A DNA stretch of 64,000 nt from Xanthostigma xanthostigma. Lineage: Eukaryota; Arthropoda; Insecta; Raphidioptera; Raphidiidae. Below, one piece after another: positions 44,236-55,431 of the stretch. A program made the position numbers and the translations under genes. The notes below the pieces were generated by a model. That model did not search any database. It worked only from the letters and a program-made list of their open reading frames with translations, and had not been told where the DNA came from. Location: positions 47,394,401-47,458,400 of the forward strand of contig OY754465.1 in the NCBI GenBank assembly GCA_963575645.1, given 5' to 3'. Numbering within the stretch: the stretch's first letter is position 1; each line of letters begins with the position of its first letter.

Positions 44236-45797
44236 ATATTTGTAAATGAGTTCCATTCTACTGAGCAGAAATTGTGAACCGTGTTTAGCTATTTGGTTCA
44301 CATACAATGCGGGCTTACACCACACACCACACAGGCCGGCATCACACAGTTTATATGTGAACATATACACGAGTGTGGTTACATATACGTACGTCGTTGG
44401 TGTTGGATGTGTGCCGTTCACAAATATAGAAACATCACCACTGACTGACGTCTCAACTGCCTAAATACTATGGTATCGTTCCTTTAAGTGCGTGTATATA
44501 TGAGGCTATTATTAATGGAAATAAATGCTTACTTGTTGACTTCCTTTCTTTCTCGTTTTACATCCAATACAATAATATGTATTAATAGGCTGGTATTAAT
44601 ATTAAATTGTTTAAAATGCTAACATCGTAGTAGGTATATAGACATGAGGACAGTATAAAAAGAATAGATGGTTTTAGAGAAGAATATACCTATGTTGAAA
44701 GAATTCTAAAAAATGACTCAGTGTTAACATAAACATTGAGATTAATAGGATTTTTAATAAAATAAAAATATAAAATACTGCAATCAGCCATGTTGACTGA
44801 AACACCGAATGACGTCACGCCTTCTAAAATCAAAGAGAATATAAACGCTTGAAATAATTAATCACCGTGTCGCTTAAATTTTTGTTGCGATCATTCACTT
44901 CTGCATCATTTCAATTTTTCAAAATTTTGCGCAGCAAAATGACGATATCTCGCGAACGGGTTGTCTAATTAGACCCGGTTTGGAACGAGCTTACGCGGAT
45001 ACTTTTTCTCTACAACTTTTGTTGGAACATTAAAATGTTGGAACATGATAATAATGGCCGACTTATGGGGCAAAAACGGGTTTTCCGGAACTTTTAAGCG
45101 GCATATCCCCCGCCACCCCGTCCGACATGTGGTCACAAACTATACCAATATGTCGGGGAAGCTCGACTCTTGAGTTTTTGTAGGAAACATTTCTCGATTT
45201 AAGACACATCGGTTTTAAATTTCCAGTCCACTCCACATGGCAGCCGAAAGTGAAAGGAAGCCGAAACTGGCTGAAACCGAAAGTTCGGTCGGACACCATC
45301 GTAAATAGATTCGTGTTCATAATGCCCCGTTGGTGGATTTCCATTCCTCTACACTTCACAGTGGCAGGGAAAGGATATCGTGTATCGCCGTTGAATTGCT
45401 TTCGTATTGCCTCGTGTGCGTACAGTCTAGAGAAAGTAGTAGATTTGTGAAGCGTTCGTGTTTCTTCGCCTATGAAACAAACAGTATGTATATTGATGCC
45501 ATATATCTAGAGAGCGCGGCCGCGGCCTGATAGAGGCGCTGCTGTAGCAACACGGAAGAGAAGACAGAGCGTGTATGAGAGACGTAACTAATCCAAACAA
45601 TTTCACCCTGTCTTTAAATTTAAAATAATGTGAAATTATTGTCATTGTCTTCAATCGTTAGTCTAATAAATTTGTGTTTCGCGTTTGAATAATGGATGAA
45701 ATGTTCTGCTCATGGTTTATTCTATTCTGCTGTGTGGGACTGTCTAATTTTCCTTTAAAAAATGTCTGCATTTGCCACAATGTTTTTAAGACTGATC
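44236..45797. other. Mixed DNA, locally G+C-richer, no supported gene
   Basis: The interval 45060-45430 is G+C-richer than its flanks and contains open frames on both strands (45063-45359 minus; 45250-45530 plus), but I recognise no protein motif and no clear splice sites. A GCGGCCGCGGCC run lies at 45516. It may be a dispersed repeat or an unrecognised exon region. Confidence 0.35.
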
Positions 45798-46285
45798 GTT
45801 ATTACCCGACTGCGCAACAGCAAAGACTGGGTTATGTTTTTCACGCGCATCTAGATGTATGCATTTAGAATTCTTTATACCCTCGAAGTATCCTAATGGC
45901 TGAACGGATTTTAATCAATGATGTGTCTTACGATTCGTCTAAACCAGTGTTTTTCAATCTTTTTCATGGCGCGAGCCCCTTAGTATGAACAGATATTTTG
46001 GGACCCCCTACTCTTCGCTGTTCCTAACCAGTATGGTCAATGTGACACATGGGAATTTTTTTTAATTTGTTAATTTGTGTCTACAATAAATGTCCTTTAA
46101 TTAATATTTTCTTAATAAAAATACTTTTATTGAACTTTGTTTTTTTTTACTGAGGCTTCGCGACCCTCCGCGACTTCCTTGTAGAAGCAGTGCGACCCCC
46201 CAGGGGGTCGCGACCCACATTTTAAAAAACACTGGTCTAACCCATGTAAAGACAGAAAAAAATTGCATCCATATAGAGTGGCACA
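45798..46285. repeat. Dispersed repeat interrupted by a hAT element
   Basis: TTATTACCCGACTGCGCAAC, GACTGGGTTATGTTTTTCA and CTAATGGCTGAACGGATTTT resemble a repeat that I believe is common in insect genomes (memory, not checked). The hAT element at 45945-46234 interrupts it; the sequence resumes at CCATGTAAAGACAG. Confidence 0.45.
45945..46234. mobile_element. 290-bp hAT miniature element
   Basis: Ends CAGTGTTTTTCAA and TTTAAAAAACACTG with flanks GTCTAAAC (45937-45944) and GTCTAACC (46235-46242), an 8-bp duplication with one mismatch. Inside, CGCGACCCTCCGCGAC and GGGGGTCGCGACCC are typical of this hAT miniature type. Non-coding; the ORF at 46101-46289 is a shadow. Confidence 0.85.
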
Positions 46286-46329
46286 TCACTGAATAAAGGT
46301 TTTTAAAAAATCAAGATGTTTCCTAGACT

Positions 46330-46600
46330 ATTTTACAGCCATAAGCTCCAAATTTTCTTCGTTTCCAGGCTTGTAGGCTATGTTCTATTGGTTTTTCTAC
46401 CTCACGTTTCGTCTACAACTGTGGTAGACATTATCAAAGGCAATGTGGCAGCAGGCGAAGTGTCTTTCACGTATCTGGGAGCCGTCTGGAAGGACACTTC
46501 ATACTTCAGGTGCAAAATTTTACGGAAGATGACTTACAAAGGACTCCGCAATATCCTTATGAGATTTGGTGCTCGCTTAAATTGATCGAAAACGGTTTTA
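46330..46600. repeat. Single-arm relative of the 14634-14978 foldback
   Basis: CCAGGCTTGTAGGCTATG, CTACCTCACGTTTCGTCTAC and TGTGGTAGACATTATCAAAG match the left arm at 14655-14725. The remainder (GAAGTGTCTTTCACG) follows the same order more loosely. The 89-codon frame 46316-46585 reads through it but has no motif. Confidence 0.45.
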
Positions 46601-46622
46601 TTTTATATTTAAAGGTCACTAA

Positions 46623-47269
46623 GACAAAGTGTCCATGAGCGCTTAGCCTAAAAACCAATAGATTGTAGCTACAGATGTTTAGGCGAAATTTTAGATATAG
46701 GGATATCCATTGAATTCACAAACATGTTCCATGTTCAACTTTTGTTTTTAACATGTATCATGTTTTAGCCCTGGGGTACTAAATTTTTTTGAGAGTCAAT
46801 TTTGCGCGTCAGAGTCAATTTTGCGCGTCAGAGTCAATTTTGCGCGTCAATTTTTTCCGCGCAGAAAAAAAAAACAAGTTTATAGAATTTCGAATCAATA
46901 TCGAGGAGAAAACATGATACATGGTTGAAATTTTTGGTTCTAGAACAGAAATCATTGAATACTAGCCATTACCCGCGTTTTTAACATGTATCATGTTTTA
47001 GCCCTGGGGTACTAAATTTTTTTGAGAGTCATTTTTTTTAGAAATAGAAAAATAGTCGAAAACTAGGTAATATTGGAAGGTGTCACCCCGTATAAAATAA
47101 TAGTCATATTCGGATTCAGCCCACTCGAAAACATATTTCTAAAGCTTAGAATTTTTTAAGATTGTGAACTTAGTGGGTATCCCTCATCTAAAATCTCGCT
47201 AAACATATCTGTAGCTAAAAATCTATTGGTTTTTAGGCTATGCCGTTATGCGCCCATGGACACTTTGTC
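46623..47269. mobile_element. 647-bp foldback with internal tandem and direct repeats
   Basis: The ends GACAAAGTGTCCATGAGCGC and GCGCCCATGGACACTTTGTC are inverted and continue through CCTAAAAACCAATAGATT and its complement for about 110 bp in all. The centre carries three tandem 19-bp units (46793-46849) and a 50-bp direct repeat (46750-46798 and 46982-47030). A CTAGCCATTACCCGCG Helitron-like end lies between the direct repeats. Confidence 0.65.
46793..46849 (+). repeat. Three tandem copies of a 19-bp unit
   Basis: The unit GAGTCAATTTTGCGCGTCA occurs at 46793, 46812 and 46831 without change. The second direct repeat at 46982-47030 ends at GAGAGTCA, so it carries only the start of the first unit. 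Confidence 0.9.
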
Positions 47270-47338
47270 GATGAATTTAACTAAGAACCAAATCCCATAA
47301 GCAAATCTTAGATTAACGTCTGAATAGAACTCTTCAAA

Positions 47339-47469
47339 TAAATAAAATTATCGACCAATTTTTTCAGACTGTATATTGACAAAAAATTATAAAATTATAA
47401 TTCAATAGATGACGTTTATAATTTTTTGTCAATATACAGTCTGAAAAAAATAGTCGATAATTTTATTTA
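47339..47469. mobile_element. 130-bp AT-rich hairpin
   Basis: AAATAAAATTATCGACCAAT, TTTTTCAGACTGTATATTGA and CAAAAAATTATAAA face TTTATAATTTTTTGTCAATA, TACAGTCTGAAAAA and CGATAATTTTATTTA. The tip has AATAGATGACG. A single arm with the same sequence begins at 38081. Confidence 0.7.
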
Positions 47470-47601
47470 CTAAAATCCCCTAAGGTTTGTGCGGAATCTT
47501 TTAAATAATGTTTACTGATGCAGTAGCATTCTAGTACTGAGCCCACTAAATACAAAAGTTGAACGGAGTTCTTTGCCCAGCTAAATAATCGTTCCTTCTT
47601 T

Positions 47602-47873
47602 TCAAATATTTAACTCAACCACTTTGGTAGAATATGCTCCAAGCAGGTGCGCTGGAGGCATCCGTTTCCATGGAAGTTTCTCGCCCGGCGAACAGTTTGT
47701 CGAGATTATGTCCCGCGTGTGATTTGTCGACCATCTCCACGGCATCACCATTAACGGCGCCGTCCCTCGTGCATTGTGGAAATATTCCACACCAACGTTT
47801 TTATTTCTACCTTTTTTTAACACTACACTGCATGCAGGTAGTTGAAGCTACGATGTTGTCAAGCGTGATATAA
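47602..47873. other. G+C-rich island with open frames on both strands
   Basis: From 47636 to 47790 the DNA is clearly richer in G+C than its flanks. Several frames are open: plus 47634-47873, and two on the minus strand, one reading DAVEMVDKSHAGHNLDKLFA in the middle. The composition would fit an exon, but I find no convincing splice sites and recognise no family. It could be an exon of an unknown gene, a captured gene fragment or a G+C-rich repeat. Confidence 0.25.
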
Positions 47874-48477
47874 GAGCGTTAAGACTTATACGTCCAGAAA
47901 AGCAACCCTCGCAATTATGATGCAGTGATTTTACTATTTTTGCAATCAATTTATACGAATCAATAAAATCGTAACTTTGTCAAAAATTGTAAACTACATT
48001 TTTGACATTTCAAGATCGAATTAGTCATTTATAGATTTTGTGTCTGTTTCTGTATAATAATAATAATAATACAACTCTATTTGGTTTACCACACCGTACA
48101 AATAGCGTCATACAATTAATTTACAGTATTGCTTTTAACGAATAAGTACAAAATCCCAGCGGGTATATTTTTATTTCCCTTTATTTTTATTTGGCTCATC
48201 CCCTAGTTGATTTGACATTTTATTGTGTATTCTAATCATGTGACTGTCAGAGCCGAGAAATTGGTTTCGGGTTAACGCACTGCTGAACCAGTCTTGCTTA
48301 AATTTTTACTATACTGTTTGTTATGTATGCCAATCGAAGCGTATTAATATCTTTATGATACAAAAGATATTTTATCAAAATTGGTACAGCCTTTTTTTCG
48401 TTTATAATATATTCAACAAAAAGCGGTTTTTAGGATTTCTTATAATACACTTATCGGGTTTAATTTGTTCTGGTGAC
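47874..48477. other. AT-rich DNA with no supported gene
   Basis: I see nothing that can be supported beyond an (ATA)n run at 48056-48070. Confidence 0.4.
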
Positions 48478-48790
48478 AAGAGCGTAGATATGGGGGGCAA
48501 TTACCTCCCCCCCGTCCAAGACCACACTAAAAAAATAAAACTGAAAATATTACGAATACCCGACTAAAAAACAAAATTTAGACAAAATTGTAACAGCGTA
48601 TTTTGTAACATAATTAGTTTGGGAATTTATATTTTGCTTGACACCTTCCTTCGTGAGTATTCTTGTCTGATGACAATCGATACTTTTAAAGTAAAGTTTG
48701 GATCCGATGTTAAAAATTTTTTCACTAATATTTAGAATGGAGCTTCAGGATAGACATAGGCTAGATATGATCACATTAAAATAAAAGCTA
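48478..48790. repeat. Dispersed repeat fragments
   Basis: AAGAGCGTAGATATGGGGGG and TTGACACCTTCCTTCGTGAG correspond to 43195-43340. Next to it GATAGACATAGGCTAGATAT (48750-48770) resembles the interior of the Helitron-like element at 2146-2376. Confidence 0.4.
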
Positions 48791-49417
48791 AAATAATATT
48801 ACAAATTATTTTGTCATCGAAACTGCATTCAACGGCAAACTTTTAAGTCATCTGAACACTTGGAAGAAAGGACGATCTAGTTGCAAGATTTTTTTACAAC
48901 ACCTTATTCAATGATTATTTTTTTTCAAATAAAAAGATGCTTTCAAAATGCAAGCACAAATGATAACTTTAAAAGATCGGAGAGCTTGCACAACATTAAT
49001 AATATTTTAACGTATGCTTATAGCAGTTTATCGCTTGATTTAAAATATGGGAGTTTGTTCAAGGGTTTATGGTCGCTGTGCGCACCTTTGTAATACCTGT
49101 AGGCATAATTATTCAGCGGTTTAGGTCGGATATAAGACCTTCATAATCCAATCTTATGATTTTATAATTAAATTTGTTATTAAGGTTCACTTGATTTTAA
49201 TACAGCTATCAATTTTAAAATGCCTTTTTTCGCTAAATCTATTCCCACACATCATCTCTTCTAATTAAATAATAATCCTAGCGTTAAAATTAACAGTCAA
49301 TGTATACAAAATATTGTGAATATTAATTTAATTTTGATTCTCGTTCACCCAGACGGCATTGTAATCTTTGAGGCAAAAAAAAAATATAATGTTACGACGA
49401 CAAAGAATTTCGTTAGA
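48791..49417. other. AT-rich DNA with no supported gene
   Basis: No feature could be supported. Confidence 0.4.
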
Positions 49418-49554
49418 CAACAATCGGCTCGTCATTCTAACAATGACACACACATTGTTGTGGTACCACAATCGGCTTGTTGTTATAACAATGATACACA
49501 TATTGTTGTGGGACAACAACAATCGGCTTGTTGTTCTAACAATATGCGTAGGTA
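49418..49554 (+). repeat. About 49-bp tandem repeat, 2.7 copies
   Basis: Units start ACAATCGGCTCGTCATTCTA, ACAATCGGCTTGTTGTTATA and ACAATCGGCTTGTTGTTCTA, each followed by ACAATGAYACACAYATTGTTGTG (the last truncated). Each unit contains a small dyad around ACAATG...CATTGT. Frames crossing it (49316-49636) are low-complexity. Confidence 0.75.
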
Positions 49555-50179
49555 AAAACGGTTTTGTTGCCAAATTCCAGACAACAATGAATGTGTGAAA
49601 AGAAAGAACGATCCAGCGCACATATGTATAATTCACGGCGATAGCTCAGAGGACGACAATCATACATTGTGTTTCATCGAGTGAACAATCGACATAAATT
49701 TACAGTTAGTACCGTGAACGGTTCTAATGGTAACTGCTGAGATAAATAAATATATGAACTGGGTGAATAATCCTGTGTATATAGTTAATAAATAAGTATG
49801 CTAATTAAATTTTGGTGTGTTCTTGTGTTGTAAATATTTTGTGTACATAAATAGTGACTATTCTTTTATTTTATTAGTTAGAATTGTTGTTTTTTTATAT
49901 TACGTTATAAAGAAGTACTTTTTGTTTGTTTGTTTATTTGTTTTGTTAACGTTTTACTATTGTAAATAAATCTTTTCCACCACGAACTAGAACAGTTTTG
50001 TTACAATAATAAATCATGAGATTTCAGAAAGATTTTATTTGCTGTATTATTATTACAATGGCTAATAATAATCATTACGATTAAATTTCAGTATACAGCA
50101 TATTTTTTCACTGTATTAGTGAAAGCATAATATTAAACTATTTTCGTCATAATATTTTTAGAAGGCTTATATATAAGAA
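49555..50179. other. AT-rich DNA with no supported gene
   Basis: Nothing supported here. Confidence 0.4.
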
Positions 50180-50275
50180 AAAATTAAAATGCCACTGTCG
50201 GAACTTGAACTCGAAGCAACCAATTTCGCGTTGACTGAGTTACATTACTTACAGTCTACAGTGCCCACGACAGTT
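50180..50275 (-). repeat. tRNA-like element, possible SINE head
   Basis: On the minus strand GTAACTCAGTCAACGCG resembles a D-arm and A box, and GCTTCGAGTTCAAGTTCCGA a T-arm and B box, in tRNA order and spacing. CTGTCGTGGGCAC and GTCGGAACTTGAACTCG do not form a proper acceptor stem. It is more likely a SINE head than a tRNA gene. Confidence 0.35.
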
Positions 50276-50369
50276 AATTTTTTATTTATCTCATATGTAG
50301 CACAATGCATCGCAGAATCGATTACCTGAATGTTGACTTCTCCATTTAGCTGGATTTGCTTAAGTGAAA

Positions 50370-50446
50370 CTATTCGCTTCAGGTATCATAGCGCGCAGGG
50401 CAGTAATATCAATCTTTCGGCCCTTGTGGTGTAATATACTATGGAT
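50370..50446 (+). repeat. Half copy of the 40372-40506 hairpin
   Basis: TTCGCTTCAGGTATCATAGC, GCGCAGGGCAGTAATATCAA and TCTTTCGGCCCTTGTGGTGT then AATATACTAT match the hairpin from tip to right end. The left arm is absent. Confidence 0.65.
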
Positions 50447-50564
50447 GATCTCATTATTCTGTCATAACAGGGAGCTGTTATTCAAATGCAATGCCGAGAA
50501 ATACAGCTAAAATTTTCTATGAACTTGTCTATCTGGATGTGTATAGATATCTTTAATAGGCAAT

Positions 50565-50594
50565 CTATAACTCCGGGTGAAGCCGGGCTGCTAG
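50565..50594 (+). mobile_element. Helitron-like 3' end fragment
   Basis: CTCCGGGTGAAGCCGGGCTG then CTAG|T, the 3' terminus of the Helitron-like family. No matching 5' part was recognised upstream. Confidence 0.5.
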
Positions 50595-51152
50595 TAAGTA
50601 TATAAACTTATAAAGGTTATATTACAATAGTAATGATTAGTAAATTTTTTCGTTTAAATATTGAATGCGGTTTGGTCACACCGAGTGCTAGTATTTTAAA
50701 CTGCAATTAAACCGTAAACGCTTACGTGTTCATATATACCTATATATTTTTTTGTAAATGTGCATTGACAACAGTATTCAACCATTAGTGAACATTATGT
50801 ATTTATAACCACAATACCTGCAGCTATAGACAAGTTGAAAACCGCACACACAAACAACGAAATCCAATTGCCTAAAACACAACATATCTACATTTAAAAG
50901 AGGAGAGTCGAAACTATTTTCGGCTGTACTGTGCACATTTTATAGTGTTGTGAACTTTTTGCACCAAGATTACGCTCTTATCTCACGATGTCTTGTGCTC
51001 ACGTTTCCTAAATAAAGCTGCTAGATCACTCCATTTCAATTACACTTCAGAGCGAATAAAACTAAATTTAGATGAAAATATATGCCAGTATCATTTGACA
51101 AACATTCGTCACATATAGAAGTTGAACTGCATTGCATATGGCCATCGTTCTC
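50595..51152. other. AT-rich DNA with no supported gene
   Basis: Nothing supported here. Confidence 0.4.
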
Positions 51153-51273
51153 TGAGGAACAATATAAATAAGCTTTACCAAAGTATCGCTTGTGGCCCTG
51201 AGGATGAAAATATAATTTTCGAAACGTTGGCCACAAGCGATACTTTGGTAAAGCTTATTTCTATTGTTCCTCA
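51153..51273. repeat. 121-bp hairpin with 45-bp arms and CTGAGGA...GAAAC loop
   Basis: Arms 51153-51197 and 51229-51273 are complementary at 44 of 45 positions. The 31-base region between them reads CTGAGGAT, GAAAATATAATTTTC, GAAACGTT, a small stem bounded by CTGANGA and GAAAC. The frames at 51036-51355 on both strands are by-products. Confidence 0.85.
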
Positions 51274-51847
51274 ACCAAATAAATCACCTTCAAGAACTAA
51301 CATTATTCGATATAGAAATGAACTCGTGGACTATCAGTTGACAGTCCGTGGTTGACAAAAATATGAATGGTCTTTGAAAAGACATTCATTAATAAGGTGA
51401 CCTGCGTATCTAATAACCATGGAACAGCATATAGTAATGGTGCTAGTGGCGTCTGTTATATGATTGTCGTTTACAAGTGCACGATTGTTATATTTCTCGA
51501 CAATAAGTTGTTGAATAGAAATTTATTGGACCCACCCGTATGTTATACAATGTAAAGCATCATAGTGTTGCATAAAAAGATAGAGATTAGTGCAGTTCGG
51601 GAACGGGAGGTGTATTGGACACGCGCAAAGTGCATTGCTGTCGGCTTGAAAGCACGTGGTTTTCCATGTATGGCTTAGCTGTAGTTACAACAAAATATCT
51701 AACACCCGTTATATGTAGGTGTTTAAAAATACAGGTCCGTTAAAAGTTACTGTCTGAAATGGAAAGCGTAAAAATATCAATAATGAATTAATTACCGGTG
51801 GGAAGTCTTTAAATAATGAAAACTTAAATTAACAACTGACAGTTATA
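51274..51847. other. Non-coding stretch, no supported gene
   Basis: No feature could be supported. Confidence 0.4.
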
Positions 51848-52575
51848 CGGGTGAGGCAAAAGTCCCGGAACGGTTGAATATCTCGCATACTACGCATCAT
51901 ATAAAAAAAAAAAAAAAATACGTGTCAAATATTTTTCGCAAAACTATTTTTTGATACCACACATGACTCCCCACCCCCCTACCCAGTTGGTGGGGGGAGG
52001 GGCAACTTTAAAATTTTAAATAGGAACCCCTATTTTTTATTGCAGATTCGGATTCTACGGGAAAAATTACATCAATTGTATGTAATTTTTTTTTTATTTT
52101 AATATTACTATCAATACAACAAATTAAATTCACCCTTCTCTAAATAAATCCATATCCACAAACTAACGTTTTCATAAAATTTTTAAGTCTGGTCCTGTCG
52201 GGCCGATTTTAATAAAATTTTGGTAGCACATTTTAATCATTACTAAAGGGTTAAATTTCAATTTTGAAACGATTCGGAGAAATTTTTCGGTATTTTCGGG
52301 CCCAAACATATTTTTCAACCCTTAAGATCCACGGAAAAAATTACATCAATTGTATGTAATTTTTCCCGTAGAATCCGAATCTGCAATAAAAAATAGGGGT
52401 TCCTATTTAAAATTTTAAAGTTGCCCCTCCCCCCACCAACTGGGTGGAGGGTGGGGAGTCATGTGTGGTATCAAAAAATAATTTTGCGAAAAATATTTGA
52501 CACGTATTTTTTTTTTTTGATATGATGCGTAGTATGCGAAATATTCAACCGTTCCGGGACTTTTGCCTCACCTGG
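51848..52575. mobile_element. 728-bp foldback with about 240-bp inverted arms
   Basis: Outer ends GGTGAGGCAAAAGTCCCGGA and TCCGGGACTTTTGCCTCACC, flanked by TA on both sides (51846-51847, 52576-52577). Arms run to about 52092 and from about 52331 and include the G-rich GGTGGGGGGAGGGG block and its complement. The core 52093-52322 is also found in the unrelated foldback at 57158-58153. It is non-coding. Confidence 0.8.
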
Positions 52576-54800
52576 TATATCTTTAATTAGTAGGATCGAC
52601 AGTTTTCTTTGTTACGTGTCTTAAAAAATATTCAGTAAATCAATATTCATGAGAAGAAACCATTATGTTCGTACAAAACAATTTTTGAGGTTCAACCAAA
52701 AATCCGACTGATGGCGTTAGTGTAAACGCCAATAAAATAAGTTTCACAAAATAATAAAGTTTTATCCTAATCCAATTGCATACAAAACTTCCACTAACTT
52801 TAATGTTTTACAACTATACACTTCACAAAAGGTTAATAAACAGCACATCAAAAAATAACAAGGGCAACTGTAGATATAGGCAATACTCCACGTTTATAGG
52901 TTAGGTATTATGATCTATGTCGCGGCCATTATTATTTTATCAGGCGAATAAATATTTATACTCTGGAAGTAAGACAAAATAGATTTATACCTGCAGTAAA
53001 CATAATTATGGTCGGTAAATTGAGTTATCGCTATTTTCGGATGAATAATTACTTGAAGAACAAATGAATCGAATAAATAACCACTTACGTTCCGTAAATA
53101 TGACCATGAGTGGAAGGAAACCTTATTTAAACATCAAAATATTATTAGTTAAACATTATCAGTGATACCCATGTCAGTAGCGTTTTTGATTCAGTCAGTA
53201 TAGAGTTTAAAAGCTATGACAGTGTTTAGTAGTTACAAAATTTAAGGCTATTTTTTCTGATTTTGACCTGAAAAGTTGCAAACAACTAAAAAAACTAAAG
53301 AAAAGCGTAATTCTGGTCCGCATCGTAAATTTTTCGTGAATTTTAAAAATTCACTGTTTTCTGATTTTTCCTTACCTAGTTGGATGCCAAATTTCAACTT
53401 TCTAGGTCATCTGGAAATGGGCCAGGTTTTTGATAGATATATACCTATCAGTGAGTCAGTCAGTCAATGATAAAAATGCCAATTTTAGACGTTAATATCT
53501 CAATATCCGTTTGAGCTGTATTTATGAAATTTGGTATTCTAGTTAATTCTGAGGGGTCTTAAATATACCAAATTTCATGTGCTTCTGTTAAATAGATTTT
53601 GAGTTATTAAGGGGTTAAATGGCTCCAAATGGTTCGTGTAATATAACACACGGCTGTTGATGCCTTTTCTGTTTGAACTTGGCTTGACACGCTGCCGCGT
53701 GTCTGGATCGTAATACGCAGAAATGTAAACTCACGACAACAGCAAAGTTCGCGTTGAAAGCGTTATTTCAAGTATGAATCTTTAAAATTATTTTTTGTCC
53801 CCACTAATAGATTATAAGTCCTCACAAAGTACTATCCAGGGACTCTTACTAATGCATTTCCAGGTTCGTAGCAATTTCGGTCCTGTAGAAATCCAGTCTT
53901 TCTGTATCATTAACAGTATAGTAGTATAAATAATACTAAGCCAGATTAAAAGTCTAGCCACGGACATCATTTTGCATAATTTACATAATCTTTACTTAAA
54001 ACGAGAAAAAGCTTATATTCTTACTCTATATTAAATCCAAAAAGTCATAGTAAGTACTATTTATAGTACATGGTATAACACAACGTTGTAAGAACGTTGT
54101 GTTATACCATGTAGAAAAGTTTTTAAGGGATTGTTTAAGTATTACAAAAATAATAATAAAAAAATGTTATACCTATTTTTTTCGACACGTTATGAAAAAA
54201 TGATGGTGAATTTTTACCACGTAAGATAAAAATGATCGGGATGAAGCTGCTCGCCAAACCATGCTTCTTGGACTTTTTGTTAAATATTTTTATTTCAAGC
54301 ACGTTTAAAGACTAGCGCAGCGTGGAGAGAGAGATATTGTAAATTATAGACGCTGAACAGCTGAGGTCATCAGCGTCTATGTGTGTATTAGAAATTCTAC
54401 CAGCCAGCATACATAAATTGACTGATATGAGCTCAAGTTCCAGGGAGTGCTAATTCTCAAAAAAACTTGGAATTAATACCACATTCCAATATTTCCTCTG
54501 AGGGAATGACAGCGATCTAAAATGTAAAATGGTGATTATGACAGATGTCAAGTGATGCTTTATTTCAATACGATTATAGATATGCTTATAAATAAATTAT
54601 ACACATGTAGTGCTAATAGTGAGTTTTAGTGAATATTATTTTGAAAACATTTGTTACTTGTGAATATTAGTGATAATATCTCACTTCAGTCCTTTCATTA
54701 TTTTATTTCAATAAATTATTTGCATGCAAATTACGTTTTAATCACGCCAAAGAAGTATAACTTTTAACACGCGTATATATAAGTACACGCACACACTTTT
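52576..54800. other. AT-rich DNA with no supported gene
   Basis: A degenerate stretch with GTGAGTCAGTCAGTCA (53450-53466) and TTTGAGCTGTATTTATGAAA looks like dispersed repeat DNA. A palindrome, TGGTATAACACAACGTTGTA then AGAACGTTGTGTTATACCA, lies at 54070-54110 (20-base arms). GATTATAGACGCTGAACAGC-type sequence is at 54335-54380. Confidence 0.4.
54070..54110. repeat. Small palindrome
   Basis: TGGTATAACACAACGTT and AACGTTGTGTTATACCA are perfect complements separated by a few bases. It could be a small hairpin element or an operator-like dyad. Confidence 0.6.
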
Positions 54801-54960
54801 TTGACGTGATAACGTCTTATAAATTGATGAAACACCAGCTGCACGCACGAAAAAGTGTAACGTTCCAAAAGTGTCGCGTTCTGCCTAAGCCTGTGCGTGC
54901 AAGCGAGAGCGCATTATAAGCGATAGAGAAGCACGATCGGCGTCGTTCGTTGTATACATT
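54801..54960 (+). repeat. REP-family copy, 5' part only
   Basis: TTTTTTGACGTGATAACGTC, TTATAAATTGATGAAACACC and GCACGAAAAAGTGTAACG are the REP left end; AAGCGAGAGCGCATTATAAG then CGATAGAGAAGCACGATCGG match the interior of 20406-20715. The right end is missing. Confidence 0.65.
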
Positions 54961-55394
54961 TGCGACTATAAAATTTTATATAAACTATATTATATTTAAT
55001 TAATTTGCGGTTAATTTTCCTTAAAATATTAATTATTGAGGCGATACAAACATGTTCAAAATTGATTATTGAATGGACTAGAAACTCGGACACTAAACAA
55101 ATATTTTATCGTAACGTGCTACGAACATTATATCTATCAAATTTGAGTTGAAACCTCTGCTTTGTTTAACTTTTGAAAGGGTTTGAAAGCTTCTATGAAT
55201 TTGTTGATTCAATCATATTTCTGATATGCATAGGTAAATACAGATATAACCGATATAATTTAAATGTATTATATGTGTTAATTGCACGGTTAAAAACTCG
55301 ATCAATGGCGCACTTACTACAAGCGATTATCAAAATATGACGATAATCCGATTTGTCACCACAGTTGTGTTATGTTATAAAATCGTAACGGCAT

Positions 55395-55431
55395 TCAAAC
55401 TTCATACTTTATTACCATTTTTAGGTAAGTT
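55395..55431 (+). promoter_or_regulatory. Second candidate recursive splice site
   Basis: A pyrimidine-rich CTTCATACTTTATTACC then ATTTTTAG ends at 55424 and is joined to GTAAGT at 55425. It lies on the same strand as the site at 25283. The tract is less pure and the branch point less clear, so this is the weaker of the two. Confidence 0.35.

Noticed and set aside
45063-45530. Opposed ORFs in a G+C-richer patch
   Set aside because: No family, splice site or codon bias could be recognised, so only the compositional note is kept.
46793-46849. CRISPR-like array
   Set aside because: The 19-bp units are directly adjacent, with no spacers, in a eukaryotic transposon.
49316-49636. ORFs of 76-102 residues on both strands
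   Set aside because: They read through the 49-bp tandem repeat and are low-complexity.
51198-51228. Canonical hammerhead ribozyme
   Set aside because: One extra base lies between CTGAGGA and stem II, and stem III has no loop; only a resemblance is claimed.
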